In this document: positions 63,601-64,000 of the stretch, in pieces
Position numbering within the stretch: position 1 is the stretch's first letter
Layout: every line of letters starts with the position of its first letter
Assembly: GCF_003945595.2 (NCBI RefSeq)
Contig: NW_024104285.1
Location: 124,001-188,000, forward strand
DNA: 64,000 nt
DNA from: Pipra filicauda
Lineage: Eukaryota; Chordata; Aves; Passeriformes; Pipridae
Reading direction: 5' to 3'
Program-made: the position numbers and the translations under genes
Notes under the pieces: generated by a model
What the model was told of the DNA's origin: nothing
Seen by the model: the letters and a program-made list of their open reading frames with translations, nothing else
Database searches by the model: none

Positions 63601-64000
63601 TTACTCTGCAGTAACAAGATGGGACTCAATCAATCTGTAATTACCTTCATGAAACCCCATGAACATTCCTTCATCTCAGCGATCTTTGGCAACCGCCACA
63701 AATGTGGTGCCATTAAGAACACAAGAAGCTCATTATTTAATCTCCCCCGTTTTTCATTCTGAGGGAGCTCAAGTATTGCATAAAACAGCAGCTACTCACA
63801 CAATTTAGATCTCAGAAGACTAGAGCCAATTTATTTCTTTCTGAAACGAAAACACAGAGGAAGTATCCAGTTACATTTTAGCCTTGTCCTTCTCAAAAAC
63901 AGAGCTCAAAAACTGAAACAGAGCCACAAGAGTTCTAAAGTATGTAATCAATACAAAACCATGCACAACATTAATGGATGAAACTAAAACTACAGATAAG

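Larger units (their letters stand above)
56359..64000. other. Long AT-rich non-coding stretch, no gene seen
   Basis: About 7.6 kb to the right edge with no recognisable gene, RNA or interspersed repeat. Open frames stay at or below about 87 codons. Low-complexity tracts occur at 57196-57218 (poly-T), 58659-58692 (A-rich), 58362-58371 (AC), 60930-60960 (CA and CCT units) and 63562-63600 (CAA). A segment around 61920-62080 looks like a possible conserved element. Confidence 0.45.

Noticed and set aside
1..64000. tRNA, rRNA, CRISPR arrays, bacterial operons, prophage or insertion sequences
   Set aside because: No such sequences were recognised by eye, and the base composition and repeat families are those of a bird nuclear genome.

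Overview
The window looks like vertebrate nuclear DNA, almost certainly from a bird and plausibly a songbird. The main evidence is at least ten 5'-truncated CR1 retrotransposon fragments, the LINE family that dominates bird genomes. They carry the usual 3' tail of short repeats resembling ATTCTATGATTCT. There is also one long terminal repeat of a type common in birds. The rest is AT-rich, CpG-poor and full of short homopolymer and microsatellite tracts. Nothing suggests bacterial, phage or plasmid DNA: there are no dense ORFs, operons, ribosome-binding sites, tRNAs, rRNAs or CRISPR arrays. The species and chromosome cannot be told from this sequence alone.

No protein-coding gene can be supported with confidence. 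Every long open frame either lies in CR1 DNA or has no recognisable family, and the longest outside CR1 is 144 codons on the minus strand near 54.0-54.5 kb. The window is best read as intergenic desert or the inside of a very large intron.

Layout: 0-11 kb is mostly single-copy AT-rich DNA with small CR1 scraps at 218-499, 1510-1580 and 11077-11122. A larger minus-strand CR1 with a GC-rich flank lies at 11.8-12.8 kb. Low-complexity T/G tracts lie near 13.7, 17.2, 27.0 and 38.5 kb. The longest plus-strand CR1 (23.78-24.42 kb) still shows traces of the end of its reverse-transcriptase frame and is followed by a purine-rich tract. Small CR1 pieces lie at 27.8, 41.5, 48.0 and 49.2 kb. A solitary minus-strand LTR spans about 45.69-46.27 kb. 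A TA microsatellite lies at 51.13-51.20 kb, a relatively CpG-rich block at 53.87-54.42 kb, and a minus-strand CR1 with an internal deletion at 55.93-56.36 kb.

The items most worth following are two short exon-like stretches with good splice-site context (5969-6064 and 16322-16413), the CpG-richer block at 53.87-54.42 kb, a small CpG cluster at 22.68-22.72 kb, several perfect-stem inverted repeats, and segments that look like conserved non-coding elements. I found no convincing previously undescribed system. All exon and regulatory suggestions are inference and would need cross-species alignment or RNA data.
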